From: Pyxicephalus adspersus
Taxonomy: Eukaryota > Chordata > Amphibia > Anura > Pyxicephalidae
Direction of reading: 5' to 3'
DNA length: 64,000 bases
NCBI RefSeq assembly: GCF_032062135.1
Contig: NC_092861.1
Coordinates: 62,303,027-62,367,026, forward strand
Part shown: positions 1 through 11,885 of the stretch, piece by piece
How the letters are laid out: each line of letters begins with the position of its first letter
Position numbering within the stretch: the first letter of the stretch is position 1
Translations under genes and position numbers: made by a program
The notes under the pieces: generated by a model
Seen by the model: only the letters and a program-made list of their open reading frames with translations
Database searches by the model: none
Told to the model about the DNA's origin: nothing

Positions 1-1573
1 TATCAATAGTAAGACATGTTTTATGTATTTAAAGCAATAGCTACAATCTCTACTTTGATTCAGTTGCAAGCAAATGTTTATTGGGTTATAAAAGAATGGG
101 GGTGGATTTGTTCTTCTCCCTTTAGAAGAAAAACAACATTTTTAGCTAAAAACAGAATGGATAATGTATTATCATGGTACAATAGCTTAATTTCTACAAC
201 CGAGCAAGCAGATTAGTAGTAGTGCTATTTTTTATGCATTAAGCAATTAAGATAATGACAGTCAGAGAATGAAAAAAATGCATGGTTATCCAACACATAC
301 GATTTCCATCAAGATTGATTTAGAAGAACGAGACTGTCTGACCTAATTTCATTAAAATTTTAAATGAAAGAATTCTAGTTACAGAAGTATAGTGGTGTGA
401 GCGATATGCAATTAAAGGACTGATTTGTAAAAACTAAAGGAAAGAGAATGAGCATGTACTGCACTAGTACATATAATATATATATATATAATAAATATAG
501 ATATCCGCCATATTATCCTGTATTGTGATTTTGCACACTTATGTGTCTGTTTGTTTTAAAATATAAGTCTGCTTACCTTTTATGATAAAAATATTTGCAA
601 ATAATCACATCCAAATTAAAGCATCAAAGATGAATAACCAAATAAAGGTGTAAAAATGAAAGCCAGTTTATGCTTCAATATAGCTTTAATTCAGGGATTT
701 GCTATGCAGTACTTTTATCTGCCATGAGATATCCAAAGTCATAATCATTCTGCCCACTTTTTCTGAACCCTTATTGCCCTGGACATGCCCCAGAGGTTAC
801 TGGACAGATCCCGTCCTATCAGCATAATTTTTGTATGCAGATTAAGTGATCACTTTACAGCTTTTTTCTTAAACTACAGCGCTACTGTACAGTTACTAAT
901 ACCAGGTCAAATTCATGTATTTACACGTTTACACGTTTGCATTTTAAAAATTTAGATATGTATTGCTAGTTGCCTACAGTTATATCTTATAGTTTTTGGT
1001 AAAATCGGTAACCTGAACAAAAAGTAGAAGCCCTATATAGCCATAAAACCTAAAAGAGTTCAGATTTTTCCCTACTTTATCCAAAACAACAGTCATAGTA
1101 GTAGTAATAGTCACAGCATTTAAGAATTATAGTAGTAATACTCATAACAAAACATACCCATGATGCTAAACTTCCGTATGACCTTCCGTCTTTCACAGCT
1201 GCACGCACTCTCACTGCACACTGTGAGCTTTCCAAGGTGTACTTTAGAAGCTGCAGCACGTTAGGTATAGAGCCTCATTTCCTGGTTGATACGTATCAAG
1301 TATTATCAAGCCTTTTCTCTTTAGCTGAGCTGTCCTACTTCTTTAATTCATTATATTTCAGTTCTTTCAACCATGGCCCAACATCACATATGGGCAATAC
1401 CATGATTTCCTGTTTTTAGGAAACTATGTAGAGCAGTTGACCCTCTCGCCAGTTATAATCTATATAATATTTGGTAAATATTTGGTAATTTCATTAGCAG
1501 TTTTATGAGTAGAAAACAGTTACTACAGAAAACTTCCTATGAATAATTAACTAGACCACTACCCTTAAACCAT
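1..1573. other. Unique AT-rich non-coding DNA
   Basis: No exon, RNA gene or transposon relic is recognisable. The longest open frames are about 60-70 codons and have no family resemblance. A short TA dinucleotide run lies near 476-492. The stretch 720-850 is a little less AT-rich but shows no further structure. Confidence 0.6.
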
Positions 1574-1856
1574 TCATTCTCAATTAGGGTTCCAAAGAAG
1601 GTTGCTTGGGTTCTTTAAGTTTTGGCTGATTAAACACCCATGGGATGGTGACCTTGTAGCTTTGTGGCCAGTGCCGCTTAGTGAAGTGGAGTAGCATAAC
1701 ACCAAAGTTTTTTTTTTGCTATCTGTCAGGGGAGAATTGTTTTCAATAATCACCAGTGTAAGATGTATGTTTTCCATTGGCCTTCTATGGTTTATTCAGG
1801 GGTTGCCCAAGACCAGAATGTGTTCCACTGGGGTACAAAAGGTTGAGAAAGACTGT
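1574..1856. mobile_element. hAT-type non-autonomous element (MITE)
   Basis: The left end reads ATTCTCAATTAGGGTTCC and the reverse complement of the right end reads TCTTTCTCAACCTTTTGTAC. The shared TTCTCAA(C/T) core followed by a G- or C-rich tract is the terminal arrangement of hAT/Charlie-like MITEs, whose typical ends are CAGTGTTTCTCAACC-like. It is about 280 bp with no coding capacity. The same terminal type recurs at 62201-62456. No clear 8-bp target duplication is visible here, so the exact ends are approximate. The family assignment rests on terminal similarity recalled from vertebrate hAT families. Confidence 0.6.
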
Positions 1857-4589
1857 CTTAGGAAGAAGTACCATTTTTATCACCTCCCACTATTGCTGAT
1901 AAACAGATTATTCAAGATGGCGTATGAGTGATATGAAATATAAATAATGGAAATGGTAACACACATTTGCAAGAATTCATGCATGCATGGATGTTAACTT
2001 GCAACTTCATAGCATTAAAAAAATCTATTTCTCTTTACAACAAGCAGGCGTTTTCTTACCACATTATATTTGTTTCTTCTTCTCCAAATTCTCTAAACAA
2101 TATTTTATTCATCATTTATTTATTGATACCCTGTTCTTTTCTTTCCTAACATTTTATTTTGGTATCTTAAATCCTGAGAACATGCCCAGGAAGCTGTTTC
2201 TTGGGAACATGTTCCTACTTTCATGAAAGCCTCCAGTTTCTCATATAACCTTTAATCTGTGATTTTAACTGCAGGTGAAAAGCTGTTGCAATCTGTTCAA
2301 TAAAGAAACGGGAAAATATTTCACCTTCTGCATTTTCTCTATCTGCTCCACCTTGTACACAGGAGGATATGCCATCTCAACCTTGTGCTCAATCTCCAAA
2401 GGCAGTTTTTATCTATAATTTATTCTCCTTAATCATCTAGTACTTCACTCTGGTTTGACTACAGGTTATTAGGACCTAGTGTCACGCCACTCTTGCTGTA
2501 ATTGCTCAATGGCTTAAATTACATTACAGGACAAAATGAAGGCTATTTTACAGTGCACAGAGCAGGGAAGAAGATAAAGCATGCCTCCTGTAGAATAAAA
2601 GGGATAAAAAAAATTCAAAATTAAAAAGAAAAATATTGGTTAATATCTCAGTACCACAACAATGTAATGTTGTCATAATTCTACAAGTATAAGGTATAAA
2701 AAAATATATGTATAAAAAAAGAAATTTTGTATCAAAAAAACATATTTTAACGTAGATAAACCCTAACCTAACATTTTCTCTGCAAAAGAACTCAGAATCA
2801 TAAGCAACTGTCATTTTATGTATTAAGAATATTGTTTTCATTTTTCAATTCCTTGTTTTATTCTTTTGTTATCAATGCTGCCTTATTTTCTGCAGCCTAA
2901 CATACTGCATATAGAGAGATCTTAAAGTGGAACTAAACCTTTTAATAGAAAAAAAATCTGATCAGGTAGGTTTATCATTGTAGGTGATGTCTCTAACCAT
3001 GTGCAACTATCAATGAATCCAGTATCCAGTAGTTCACTATCCAGGGAATGATCGTGGACAAGCTGGCTATCTGGAAATAAAGAACTGAGCACATGCTACG
3101 GAGTTGTATAATTCTGACCTGGCCACCTAAGATAGCCAAAGATCCCCAATCTAGAATAGGGCTAAGATGTTAGCACATGCAATGGAACAAGGAGAGTTGA
3201 TATCAATGAGTGCGAACAAGCAAGTTTATTTTATGTACCTATCCCATCTACAAAAAAAGAACTTGCATGCTTGCAATTGTTTAATCTTTAACTTTAATTT
3301 TAATACAGGTTCTTATATATTCAATATCAGCACATAATATTTATTGAATTCAATGATACAAAAAAAGACTGCAGACATGCTGTATCATATGTTCATAGAC
3401 TGAATATGACATGTTAGAATAGCAGATTGTCAGAGACCTAGGAATATCTGACATGAGACTGCTAGAGATCAATAGAATTAAAATCCTTTTACAAGTAATG
3501 TGCCCATTCATGCTTTTTACAGCCTCCTTTAAATTACTTCTCTATTATAAATGGACAAAGAAAACAAAAGATAGAACAGAAAAAAAGGTACGATAGTTAA
3601 ATATATATAAAGAAAAAATCTTTAAAAAAAATACTAGAATCAATTGTAAAGAGGAGTCGTTTTTGACAGGCTTATGTAGGTACCAGGACACAATATTTTC
3701 TGCGGGGGCCTCTAACTACTCTACTGGGGACCACATACACAAGCCACTCCCAGCATGCCAATTACCTTCACTATTTTTGCTTGAGTCTCTTTGCATTATT
3801 CAATATCTACCTGCTAACTTCAGTCTGCATTTTCTACACTTTCTTCCCTGACAGGCTTATGCTATGCCTCATTTCTCTTTACTGTCAGCGGTTGCCACTG
3901 AATGTGTGTAGTTGAAGGCAACAATCTGGGAGCTGTCCACAGCAAAGTCCATCACTGCTTGAGAGGTGCTTTGTCGAACACTGGTGGTTCCTTAGACTCT
4001 GTGCCTCACACTACCATTTACAAAAAAAATTTTTTTTTTTTTAAATAAAAAAATAAAACTGAACTCCAAGAAGATACAAAAATTTATTTAGATGTATTAC
4101 TAAATGCAGCTAGAATATGTTGCTGAACTGAACTCTTTATCAGTTTTCTAAAACTCCCCTGTACAACAGCACTTGGATTAGGAGCGGAAGAGAATGACAA
4201 CATGTAGGCTACTGCTGCTCATATACTGGCCAATTCATGCTTGGGATGGGGAGGTGTCAAAGCTTTACTACTTTATTTCAGAAGGAAAAAGTTATGTGCC
4301 CAGCTATTTTGTGTACCCAAATATAAACCAAGCTTTTTTTTCCGCGGAATAGAGGAAACACTAATCAATAGAAATTCCAATACAATTAATGTGAATAAAT
4401 AAATTCATTGTATTTAAAATTAGTCCCCCCCCCTTTTTAAAAAGGTTAAAATATTTGAGTTGGTTTTGATGGGTCACTTTCTCACAAATTATCTTATATA
4501 CAGCACTTTCATATGTTGTAAATCTACATATTTAATTCAAAAGCATAGAATAGAAATAAAACTTTCAGTATTTTATATTGTTCTCTCAA
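1857..4589. other. Mostly unique non-coding DNA with small repeat traces
   Basis: No gene is recognisable. Positions 2922-2945 carry a TAAAGTGGAACTAAACC-like end fragment of the MITE family seen complete at 29999-30287. A 12-bp word (GACAGGCTTATG) occurs at about 3666 and again at about 3850, in a less AT-rich stretch (3650-4020) that may be an old unclassified repeat. A homopolymer A8/T13 block sits at 4021-4044. Confidence 0.5.
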
Positions 4590-4626
4590 TCCCCTAAGGA
4601 AGCCCATAAGGCAAAGCGTGTCGGGA
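4590..4626 (+). ncRNA. Hammerhead-ribozyme-like core, degenerate (copy 1)
   Basis: In order: stem I strand TCCC (4590-4593); core CTAAGGA in place of CTGANGA (4594-4600), with conserved G5 changed to A; one extra A; stem II GCC-CATAA-GGC (4602-4612); AAAG in place of GAAA; a minimal stem III CGTGTC; then GGGA (4623-4626), which pairs perfectly with the 5' TCCC. The arrangement is a type I hammerhead with a two-base-pair stem III. Two core residues are mutated, so catalysis is unlikely. It is read as a decayed member of the five-copy set described under findings. No larger element boundary is clear around it. Confidence 0.4.
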
Positions 4627-7304
4627 GCTGGGATCCTTGACACAGTCAATCAATACAATTATCTATACAGGTATACTGTTTCTTTGGTATAATAGGCGCA
4701 TTTCTGTCTAGAAAGAAATAACCAGCCAACCTACAAATCATACTGTATGTAGCTGAAATCACTGTCAATTGATTTTATGCATGTTTTGCTGTCATGAAGA
4801 ATCACTGGACTGTGATTCAGGGTTATTTATAAATGTGTACTACGTTAATATTAATTCATAAATATATAAACATTTTCTTGTTAGCCAAACACCTGTTTTT
4901 GTTGTTTCTTTTTTTCTATATACATCATTATTTCAACATTAAGAGGAAACACCTTGTTATATTTTTAAATAATGATTGCTAGAGCCGAGGTATAAGCATG
5001 AGTGGGTATAATGTAAATTAAGCTCAAACTTTTCACTCTGGTCAACTTTATAAAAAGTTTTGTTTTTTTCATTTTGTTAACTTTATAATGTTTCTTTATA
5101 ATTGCAGTCAAAAAACATTGTGTTCCAGATTTAGGATACACCTAGCCAAAAAGATAACTAGGATCCTCAAAGTCTAGTAATTTGGATTCTGGTGCACGAC
5201 TGGTAGATAGTTATTCCTATAAATTTTGTATGACGAATCTGGACATCTACGTTTATCCATTGGCCAAAGTTGGTCCTTAAATCTTGAATTTATAATAACT
5301 CAAGTTAGTGAGCGAAGGGTATGACATAAGGATAAGCTTTTCTGAAATAATCAATACCTAACATGATACAAGGCTCTACTACAGCTAATGGAGAACAAAA
5401 AATATATTGCATTCTTGGTTTGCTTCAGTTACAATGGTCATCAATTAGGTTTAACTTACCAATGTGGATACAAAAAAAAAACATTGCAGAGGGTCAAACT
5501 CTCACTGAAGCAAATTAAAACTAAAAATAAAAGAAGTGCAATCTTCAGTGCATGTACAAATGTTGTATTCCCCATTGTCACCCAGACTCTTCTTTTAATA
5601 AATTATTTAACCCTTACATAAATGGAGCAGCAGCAGCATGAGAACACATTGCCAGAGGTACCTTTTGAATTTTTGGTAAACTTAGTAAAGCAACCAGTGA
5701 TTTTGTTCTATGTCAGTCATACTAAAATCTGTAAAATCACCTGTAAATGTACCTGTAAATGTTTTAAATATTTTCTAAAATTCAATTCATATTTTCAAAA
5801 TAAAGAATGCACAGTTCATAAACTACACATTTATTTATTCAATAGCACTTATGCCAAAGTGTTTTTGCTAATGTGCTAATCTGATCTACTGATGCCAAAG
5901 GTAATTTAAAGTTTAACTGCTGTAAGCGATCAAACAATACTGTAATAAATACATTTTGCTGGGCGAGCACACAGTAATTGTATATCTCAAAGTCTCATCA
6001 CAGCTCAAACAACATTAGGTTAAAATAAATGAAAATAAATGCTATTGAAACAATTTAGCATAATGCATTGTATGTGCATATTTGAAGTAGAGAAGCTTTG
6101 CCATTCCTTGTCCTGTATCTGTTTGCCTTTGTATGTCAGAAAATAAGAGGCATACCTGTTTAAAAATAAATAATAAAATATGTAGCTTTGTAAATGAATT
6201 TTCTGTCTGAATGCTCTTTTAATTGTCCTAAATGATGAATAAATAGTAAATGTACAAACATCTATTATGAAAAGTATTTATGCACTAAACATAACAATAG
6301 CATTTCATAGATCGATGATTATGAAATTGTTATTTGACTAGCCCATTGTCTGTACGATGCCAATTGTTTGTAAAGTGTAACCCTGTGGACACTGGGCAGA
6401 ATGAAAATCCGCCATAAGCTATTGATAGGAAATGGCCAATCCTGCGACAATGGGAATATTCAAAGGCTATTACAAAGTGGAACATGGTATTAAATAGACT
6501 CTAGGAATGAGGAGAGATTTGACTTGAAAAAAAGAATTTACCTTTGCTAACAATATCACCAAGGTTGTGTGATCACTGTGGAAGCATTGATATTGTGGTC
6601 ACATGGCTTTGTTAATAAAAAAGCCACCCCATTGACAGATCTTTGTTTATCAACAAAGGCAATGTAGCTGCCATTGCCTAGTGACCTAGAAAGTAGGCAA
6701 ATAAGTTTAAATGGAAATTCAGATTAAAGATAAAAAATATAAATTTTAAATCCATTTCTGCAACACTCAAAGCCTATGCACTTTTGAAAATAACTGTTAG
6801 TTAACCCTTAGATTGACATTTCTTGATATCTTCAAAGCATTTTGCTGTATTAAACATTTTTTTAAATGATGGTAATGAAGAAAATCCCAATATTGCTCAT
6901 GATTATTGTCCATAACAAAAACAATCTGTAGTTTTTATAATTTTGTAACATGTAGTGTTAATTCTCATAATACAATACTTACAATGATGTAAAAATGATC
7001 ATGTACATTTTTTCACTTCCACATAAGATATTTATTAAGAATGGAATTTATTTACTGTTGTTTTGATGAAGGAGAAAAGGAGGAATCATGGAAATAAAAA
7101 AAATAGACACAATAAATATCAGCTGTAAATATACAATTTGAGTTTTACCTGTTCAGTAAGTGTGAAAAAACCTGCTAATCCTAAAATTAGAGTACAGAAC
7201 ACCCCACACACACACATTTTCAAGACTAGAGGTTAAGAAGATGTCTATCGTCTTCTCTTAAAATGCCATGGCCCAGGTAGCTAGGATGAGTGCAACTTTC
7301 CAAC
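4627..7304. other. Non-coding DNA, no recognised repeat
   Basis: Open frames at 5388-5621 and 5622-5879 abut, but they have low-complexity, lysine/phenylalanine/cysteine-rich translations and match no family I know, so they are not called as genes. A balanced-composition block at about 6350-6660 is listed separately as a possible regulatory element. The rest is ordinary AT-rich sequence. Confidence 0.5.
6350..6660. promoter_or_regulatory. Candidate conserved non-coding element with SOX/TCF-like words
   Basis: Against a very AT-rich background this 310-bp block has even composition. It holds several closely spaced words resembling SOX or TCF/LEF sites: ATTGTTTG near 6363, GACAATGGGAATATTCAAAGG near 6448, ATCTTTG near 6640 and AACAAAGGCAATG near 6652. 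It shows no repeat structure or coding potential. Words this short arise by chance, and no cross-species comparison was possible, so this is inference only. Confidence 0.2.
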
Positions 7305-8020
7305 TTCTCCTTTCTACCTTCTCCAATCCCCCACTCTTCCATTCCCCTAGACCCCCCCCCCCCCCAACCATGGTCGTACTGACCCCTTCATGGAGACAAA
7401 GAAATATCAGCGTTTACAACTTGCATATTTAAAACTTAAGATAAATACCCAAAATAACAACCAATCACATCCATTATTAATAATACTATACAATATCAAT
7501 GTCATTTTACTTCCTTTAAAATATATGAACCTTTACATTCAGAACTTTTTTGGCCATATAACACCTTTTCCCAGTTGTGAGCCCTTGGTGGCACTGTTTA
7601 CCACACCATACCATCTGAAATCCAACTTTGTTTCCCAGCCACAAGCCTACCGGCAAGACCACTACTCACAGTCCCTCTTTCAATGCCACCTTAGGGGTAG
7701 TCCAAAATACTATAAACCTTTTGGAGATCCCACATCTAAGATGGTTCCCACTTCTGCTACTCACAATTTACAGAGGACCCCAACCACCACCCCAAACAAA
7801 CACCCATAAATCCCCTATTTTAGGCAGGAGGGTAACTCACACCCTTTTCTTCATAAAACCTCCTTCCTCCTACTTTCACCATCTAACCTCTCCACCCCTT
7901 TTCAGACTTCTAACCTATCGCTGACCTATCAACCCCTCCTTTTCTATTACCCTCCACCTCATGCTTCTCTCATTTTCCTGGTCATGTCCACCCCTCAGCC
8001 ACCTCCCTCACTCGGCAGCT
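7305..8020. other. G-poor, C-run-rich stretch (G-rich on the minus strand)
   Basis: The plus strand is strongly depleted of G for about 700 bp and full of CC/CCC runs. It includes a 14-C homopolymer at 7352-7365 and clustered CCACC, CCCC and CTCC words. The minus strand is correspondingly G-rich. Open frames of 139 and 98 codons overlap here only because the stretch lacks stop codons; their translations (proline/threonine/histidine-rich) match no family I recognise. It may be an old retroelement segment or a mutationally skewed unique sequence. Confidence 0.5.
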
Positions 8021-9059
8021 CCAGGCTGTTCTGCACTGTTCATATATGAGATACAGTAGGAGAGCACCTCCCAAGGACAGGAAGAATGTTACTGGAATCA
8101 ACTGAAATCATCCAGGTGAAAATAATGTGCAAAAACCTGGCCAGCAATCTGCAATGCATATAATGTTTGTCCTTGGATAAATACACTTTAATAACACAAT
8201 ATATTTTAAATCCACATGTGAAATATGTCATACCTCAGTTTAATGCATCGGGCGTATTGAGTACTTAGCTCACTTTTTCAAGTCCTTTCTTACATTTCCC
8301 ATGGAATGCAATTTAACTTAAAGGCAGCCATAAATCAATAAAAATATGAGCAACAACCATAAAAACAACAAGACTTTGATTGCCTGCTTTTCACATAATT
8401 GATTCCTTTTCTCAGGTACAAAGAGAGACAACTGAAAACGGATAAATTGGTCATGTAAGACTACTTACAAGTTTTCTACTTGGCACCGCATAGCTCATCT
8501 TGTACTGGCAGCCAGAGGAAAGAGTCTTTATTACAGTCTAATACAAAGAGATATTTTATATACCTTTTTAAGGGACACTTTATTAAATATTTAACAATCT
8601 GCCAATGTTAAACACCAACCTAGGTTAGGATCAGACCCACAGCAGAAACAAGTGTGGGCGGCTCTAAAAGGCTTGCCCACATGCGCTCTTTGCATATTTA
8701 AAGTGACTAGTACTGAATTGCTCACTGCTACCCCCATTCATTCTCTATAGAATGCCGCGGAAGACCCTACATCATGTATTATAATAAATTAAACAAGTTA
8801 TAATTAATTATAGTTAACAATCATCCCCATAAATCCAGGTTAATGTTTTTTATTGAGTACATTTAACACATTTACTGTAGAATATTTTCTAATTTATATT
8901 AAAGATTTTTACCCAGCAAAAAAAAAAAAAAAAAAAACACATGTAAAAGTTAGAGACCTCTCTTTAGAGTTTATAATTATTCTAAATATCATAGTATATT
9001 CTTGTTGGAAGGGGGTAGAGTAAGGACAAGACAGAAGGCTTTTAAAATAGCACCTAGGT
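8021..9059. other. Non-coding DNA with poly-A run
   Basis: No gene or family-assignable repeat is visible. A 20-A homopolymer lies at 8918-8937; it could be the tail of a retroposed sequence, but nothing recognisable precedes it. CpG-containing sequence around 8640-8760 is slightly GC-richer than its surroundings. Confidence 0.5.
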
Positions 9060-9275
9060 GGATTTCTTTAAAAGAGTATACAAATCTTTATTATAGTATT
9101 ATAAAAAAAAAAAAAAACATATAAACCCAGATAAAAATGTTCAATTGTGAATAAACAAATATATACTTTACAAATACATATTTAGGGTAATTGGTCCAAG
9201 TAACAATTATATGAACAGTGTAATATATCTTGTCCCAACGCGTTTCGCCCCATGGGCTTCCTCAGGAGATATGGA
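9060..9275 (-). mobile_element. Retroelement-terminal-like repeat carrying a hammerhead-like core
   Basis: Read on the minus strand, the hammerhead-like core (9233-9269) is followed about 115 bp later by TATATG plus a 15-T tract (9104-9118). After that comes an AATAAAGATTTGTATAC-like terminal block ending near 9070. The same order (ribozyme-like core, 85-160 bp, TATG-T-tract, terminal block) is seen at 27750-27910 and 20990-21261. This suggests one repeat family. A Penelope-like or related retroelement terminal repeat is the best guess because those are known to carry hammerhead motifs. No protein-coding part is present. Confidence 0.45.
9233..9269 (-). ncRNA. Hammerhead-ribozyme-like core (copy 2)
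   Basis: On the minus strand: core CTGAGGA (9259-9265), which satisfies CUGANGA with N7 = G; one extra A; stem II GCCC-ATG-GGGC (9247-9257); GAAA (9243-9246) intact; minimal self-complementary ACGCGT stem III; H17 = T; then GGGA. Stem I can form CTC(C) with GGG(A) next to the core. All invariant core bases are present. The one departure from the consensus is the extra A between A9 and stem II, shared by all five copies in the window. Confidence 0.5.
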
Positions 9276-10600
9276 GGCTAATTAAGAACCACTGAAAAAT
9301 ATTTATACAATAAGCAATATGTTAATGTTTTGATTGGACAAAGCCTAATTTCTACCATTTCAGTATTCATTAATGTAACAATTAAAAAACTTGAAACAAT
9401 GATTTGTAGTAAAGATGGAGAGTTTTTTCAACAGCAACATGGACCTTCATAAAACCAAACTATTATAATGTGTTCAGAGTATTCAATCTAATAATATTAT
9501 TGATGTCAACATAAAGAGAATCACCTATGTCAACAACCTACATTAGATTACCTATTATAATGAGATCCCCCAACGAAAATGGGCACTCCTTCTACTAATC
9601 AGTGTTCATATCCAAGTTCCCTTATACCACCCTCCCTCTTTCCCTGATTTCCATTTCTTAATATCATAGTGCTGTTAGAGAGGAAATTCCACTCCCTTGT
9701 TACATATTTCTATGCTAACACATCGCAGCCTCCTACAGACAAAGAGCTATTATAAATGGTGACCAGGAATCCCCAGCATACACTTTTTACATTCACATGG
9801 CTCAATAACTGGTGTTTACTAAATACAAATTACCATCAGAAACACAGTTTTAAGCAATGGGGACACATGAAGTGCTGCAGCTACATTTGGATGAAAAACA
9901 AAAGCAAGTATAGCGCATCAAATGAGTTCTAATTAAATACTATCAAAAGTTCATTTCATAATCAAACATGTAAAGCAATTAATCAAATGCTATTATGATA
10001 GGGAATTACTGGTGGTAGCAACATAAACAGCAAGTTAAAAGTAATTAGCACCAATTTATGAGCAAAAGCAAGAGAAATGGTAGTAAATTAAACATTCTGT
10101 GGAAAGCTGGAGTAGTCATAATAGTTTAAAAACAATATTATATATTATTAACTTTACCATATATCACTAATAGCACACATACAATACAGTAAATATGGAA
10201 AGTTCCAAAGTTTTATTGACTTTTTTCCTTTTTTTTTTTAACTATGGCCATGTATTATATAACACACTATTCCTGGTTTATGTATTATTGGATGTATACA
10301 ACATTGCAAACAAGTCCTAAGTAAGTTTGTTTAAAAAATTATTTTAAATTGTTTATATAGTACATACAGAATAGGAATAGAGACGTACCAATTGAACAAA
10401 AGCATATATATCTGTACAGAAAATACAGTATTAAAAAAAATATAGGGAAAAGCATTATATCATTACATTTGCAAAAAGAGTGCTGTGTGGAGAATACTAA
10501 TAATACTAATTGGAGAGAGACAAAAATTAGAGTATCAGGTATTCAAGTATGAAAGCATAAAAAGGACCAAGCATTTCGTTTTGTGTGAAATGGTCTGATT
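9276..10600. other. Non-coding DNA, no recognised feature
   Basis: AT-rich sequence without usable open frames. A T-rich tract lies at about 10225-10240. I see no transposon ends, RNA gene or strong regulatory motif. Confidence 0.5.
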
Positions 10601-10830
10601 GGGCCTCATTTATTAAAGCTCTCCAAGTCCCAAGAGGATGCACTTTCATCAGTGAACCTGGGTAATCCAACAAACCTGGACTAGATTTTTTTAGCAAATG
10701 TGTCTGGTCTATTTGTCAGCAAATGTTTTCAATCCTAGACCAGATGCATTTTAGGTTGGTTGGATCAACCAGGCACACTGATGAAAGTGTATCCTCTCCA
10801 GCCTTGGAAAGCTTTTATAAATCAGGCCCC
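10601..10830. mobile_element. Palindromic GGCCCTGATTTAT MITE, full-length copy A
   Basis: The left end GGGCCTCATTTATTAAAGC and the reverse complement of the right end GGGGCCTGATTTATAAAAGC form long inverted termini. They continue inward through CTCTCCAAG, a TACACTTTCATCAGTG-like segment, and words such as CCAACAAACCTGG. Two arms flank a central AGCAAATG segment, so nearly the whole 230 bp folds back on itself. It has no coding capacity. Related copies lie at 38411-38519, 49767-49942, 57264-57453 and 61189-61412. I cannot name the transposon superfamily from the termini. Confidence 0.8.
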
Positions 10831-11180
10831 TTGTGTAGAATGTTTAGAATTTTGTTAACATTAGTCCATACTAAATAGAACTTGGTAGAAAAGGACAAAT
10901 CATGTGCACCAATTTAAAGCATTTATTCATTCATAAGCCACTTTCTGATACTTGACTGGTTAAAAAAAAACCTTTAGCGCTCTTTGGTGTGTGCATTCAA
11001 GAGTCATACATACATATATATCAGTACAATCATATCTGTGTGATGAGGTGTGTTGCGTTTGGTACCCTACTTTTGTCAATACAAAATGGGACAACATTTT
11101 TATAACACAACACAACAACTATATCGAAACTGTACTACATTGCACTGTGTATGTGCATTAGAGTTCAATTAGGTTTTATT
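10831..11180. other. Non-coding DNA, nothing recognised
   Basis: Short unique-looking interval between the palindromic MITE and the SINE/LINE tail. No structure is evident. Confidence 0.5.
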
Positions 11181-11335
11181 TTATAATTATTCTTAAACAA
11201 TATTTATATAGCGCCAACATATTTCACAGCGCTGTACATTAAATAGGGGTTGCAAATGACAGTCAGATACAGACAGTGACAAGGAGGAGGAGAGGACAAT
11301 GCCCAGAAGAGCTTACAATCAAAGATGCATGAATA
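11181..11335 (-). mobile_element. SINE/LINE 3' tail fragment (TATATAGCGCC type)
   Basis: The plus strand shows TATATAGCGCCAACATATT, then CAGCGCTGTACATTAAATAG, GGTTGCAAATGACAG and AGAGCTTACAATC. This is the reverse complement of the block at 20495-20650 and shares its terminal part with the tRNA-derived SINE at 47670-47905. The tRNA-like head is missing, so this is a truncated copy or the 3' end of the partner LINE. The family is abundant in frogs, to my recollection. It ends just upstream of the mariner element. Confidence 0.75.
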
Positions 11336-11385
11336 GAAATGCACTTTGCACATATACAATATAATACTGTGCCTTGGTTGACATA

Positions 11386-11883
11386 CAAGGGCTGTTTGAC
11401 ATGTAATGAGCCTCAACCATAAAGACAAAAGCTAGAAACTTTATTTTCTATACATTATTAGTATAATCTCCATGAAGCAGAATGCACCTTTCAGATATTT
11501 CTTTTAAGGCCTTTATACCCTTTTTTTAGAACTCAACATCTTGGCCCTCAAGGAAGTCCTCAACAGCCTTTATGACATCATCATCAGAGTCAAATGTATT
11601 CCCTTTTAGGTATTTCTTAAAAATGGCTGATGGGGCCATATCTGGCGAACAAGGCCGAATTCATGAATTGTGGCCATTGCAACAACTGACTTGTGTGCTG
11701 GCGCACTGTCCTGATGAAACAAAATGCCAACTTTTTTTTTGTTTTAAAAAAAATATATAATAGATATACTTGCAAATACTGGCAAATTTCATCTAAGGCT
11801 TTATATTTTATTAACTTACAGAGTTTTTACAAATATTGTTATTATTTATATGTTAGACTCACTACTTGTAAAAACAGCCCTTA
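11386..11883 (-). mobile_element. Internally deleted mariner element with decayed transposase
   Basis: Both termini are visible: CAAGGGCTGTTTGACATG at 11386 and, at the right end, a segment whose reverse complement is TAAGGGCTGTTTTTAC. Both are bounded by TA dinucleotides (11384-11385 and 11884-11885), the mariner target. On the minus strand, transposase segments are readable: the catalytic QDSAPAHKSVVAMA motif (around 11680-11713), PDMAPSAIFKKYLKGNTFD (around 11590-11645), VIKAVEDFLEGQD, and a C-terminal LHGDY. The third catalytic aspartate, expected in a PSD motif, is alanine here, and a frameshift and stops separate the blocks. The element is about 500 bp against roughly 1.3 kb for an autonomous mariner, so the 5' half of the gene is deleted. 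Confidence 0.88.
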
Positions 11884-11885
11884 TA

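Noticed and set aside
5388..5879. Two abutting plus-strand frames that could suggest a small two-exon or dicistronic gene
   Set aside because: No homology, low-complexity residues, no splice logic and AT-driven composition.
7390..7809. 139-codon open frame, one of the longest in the window
   Set aside because: It falls in the G-poor block, where stop codons TAG and TGA are rare; the translation is low-complexity and unrecognisable.
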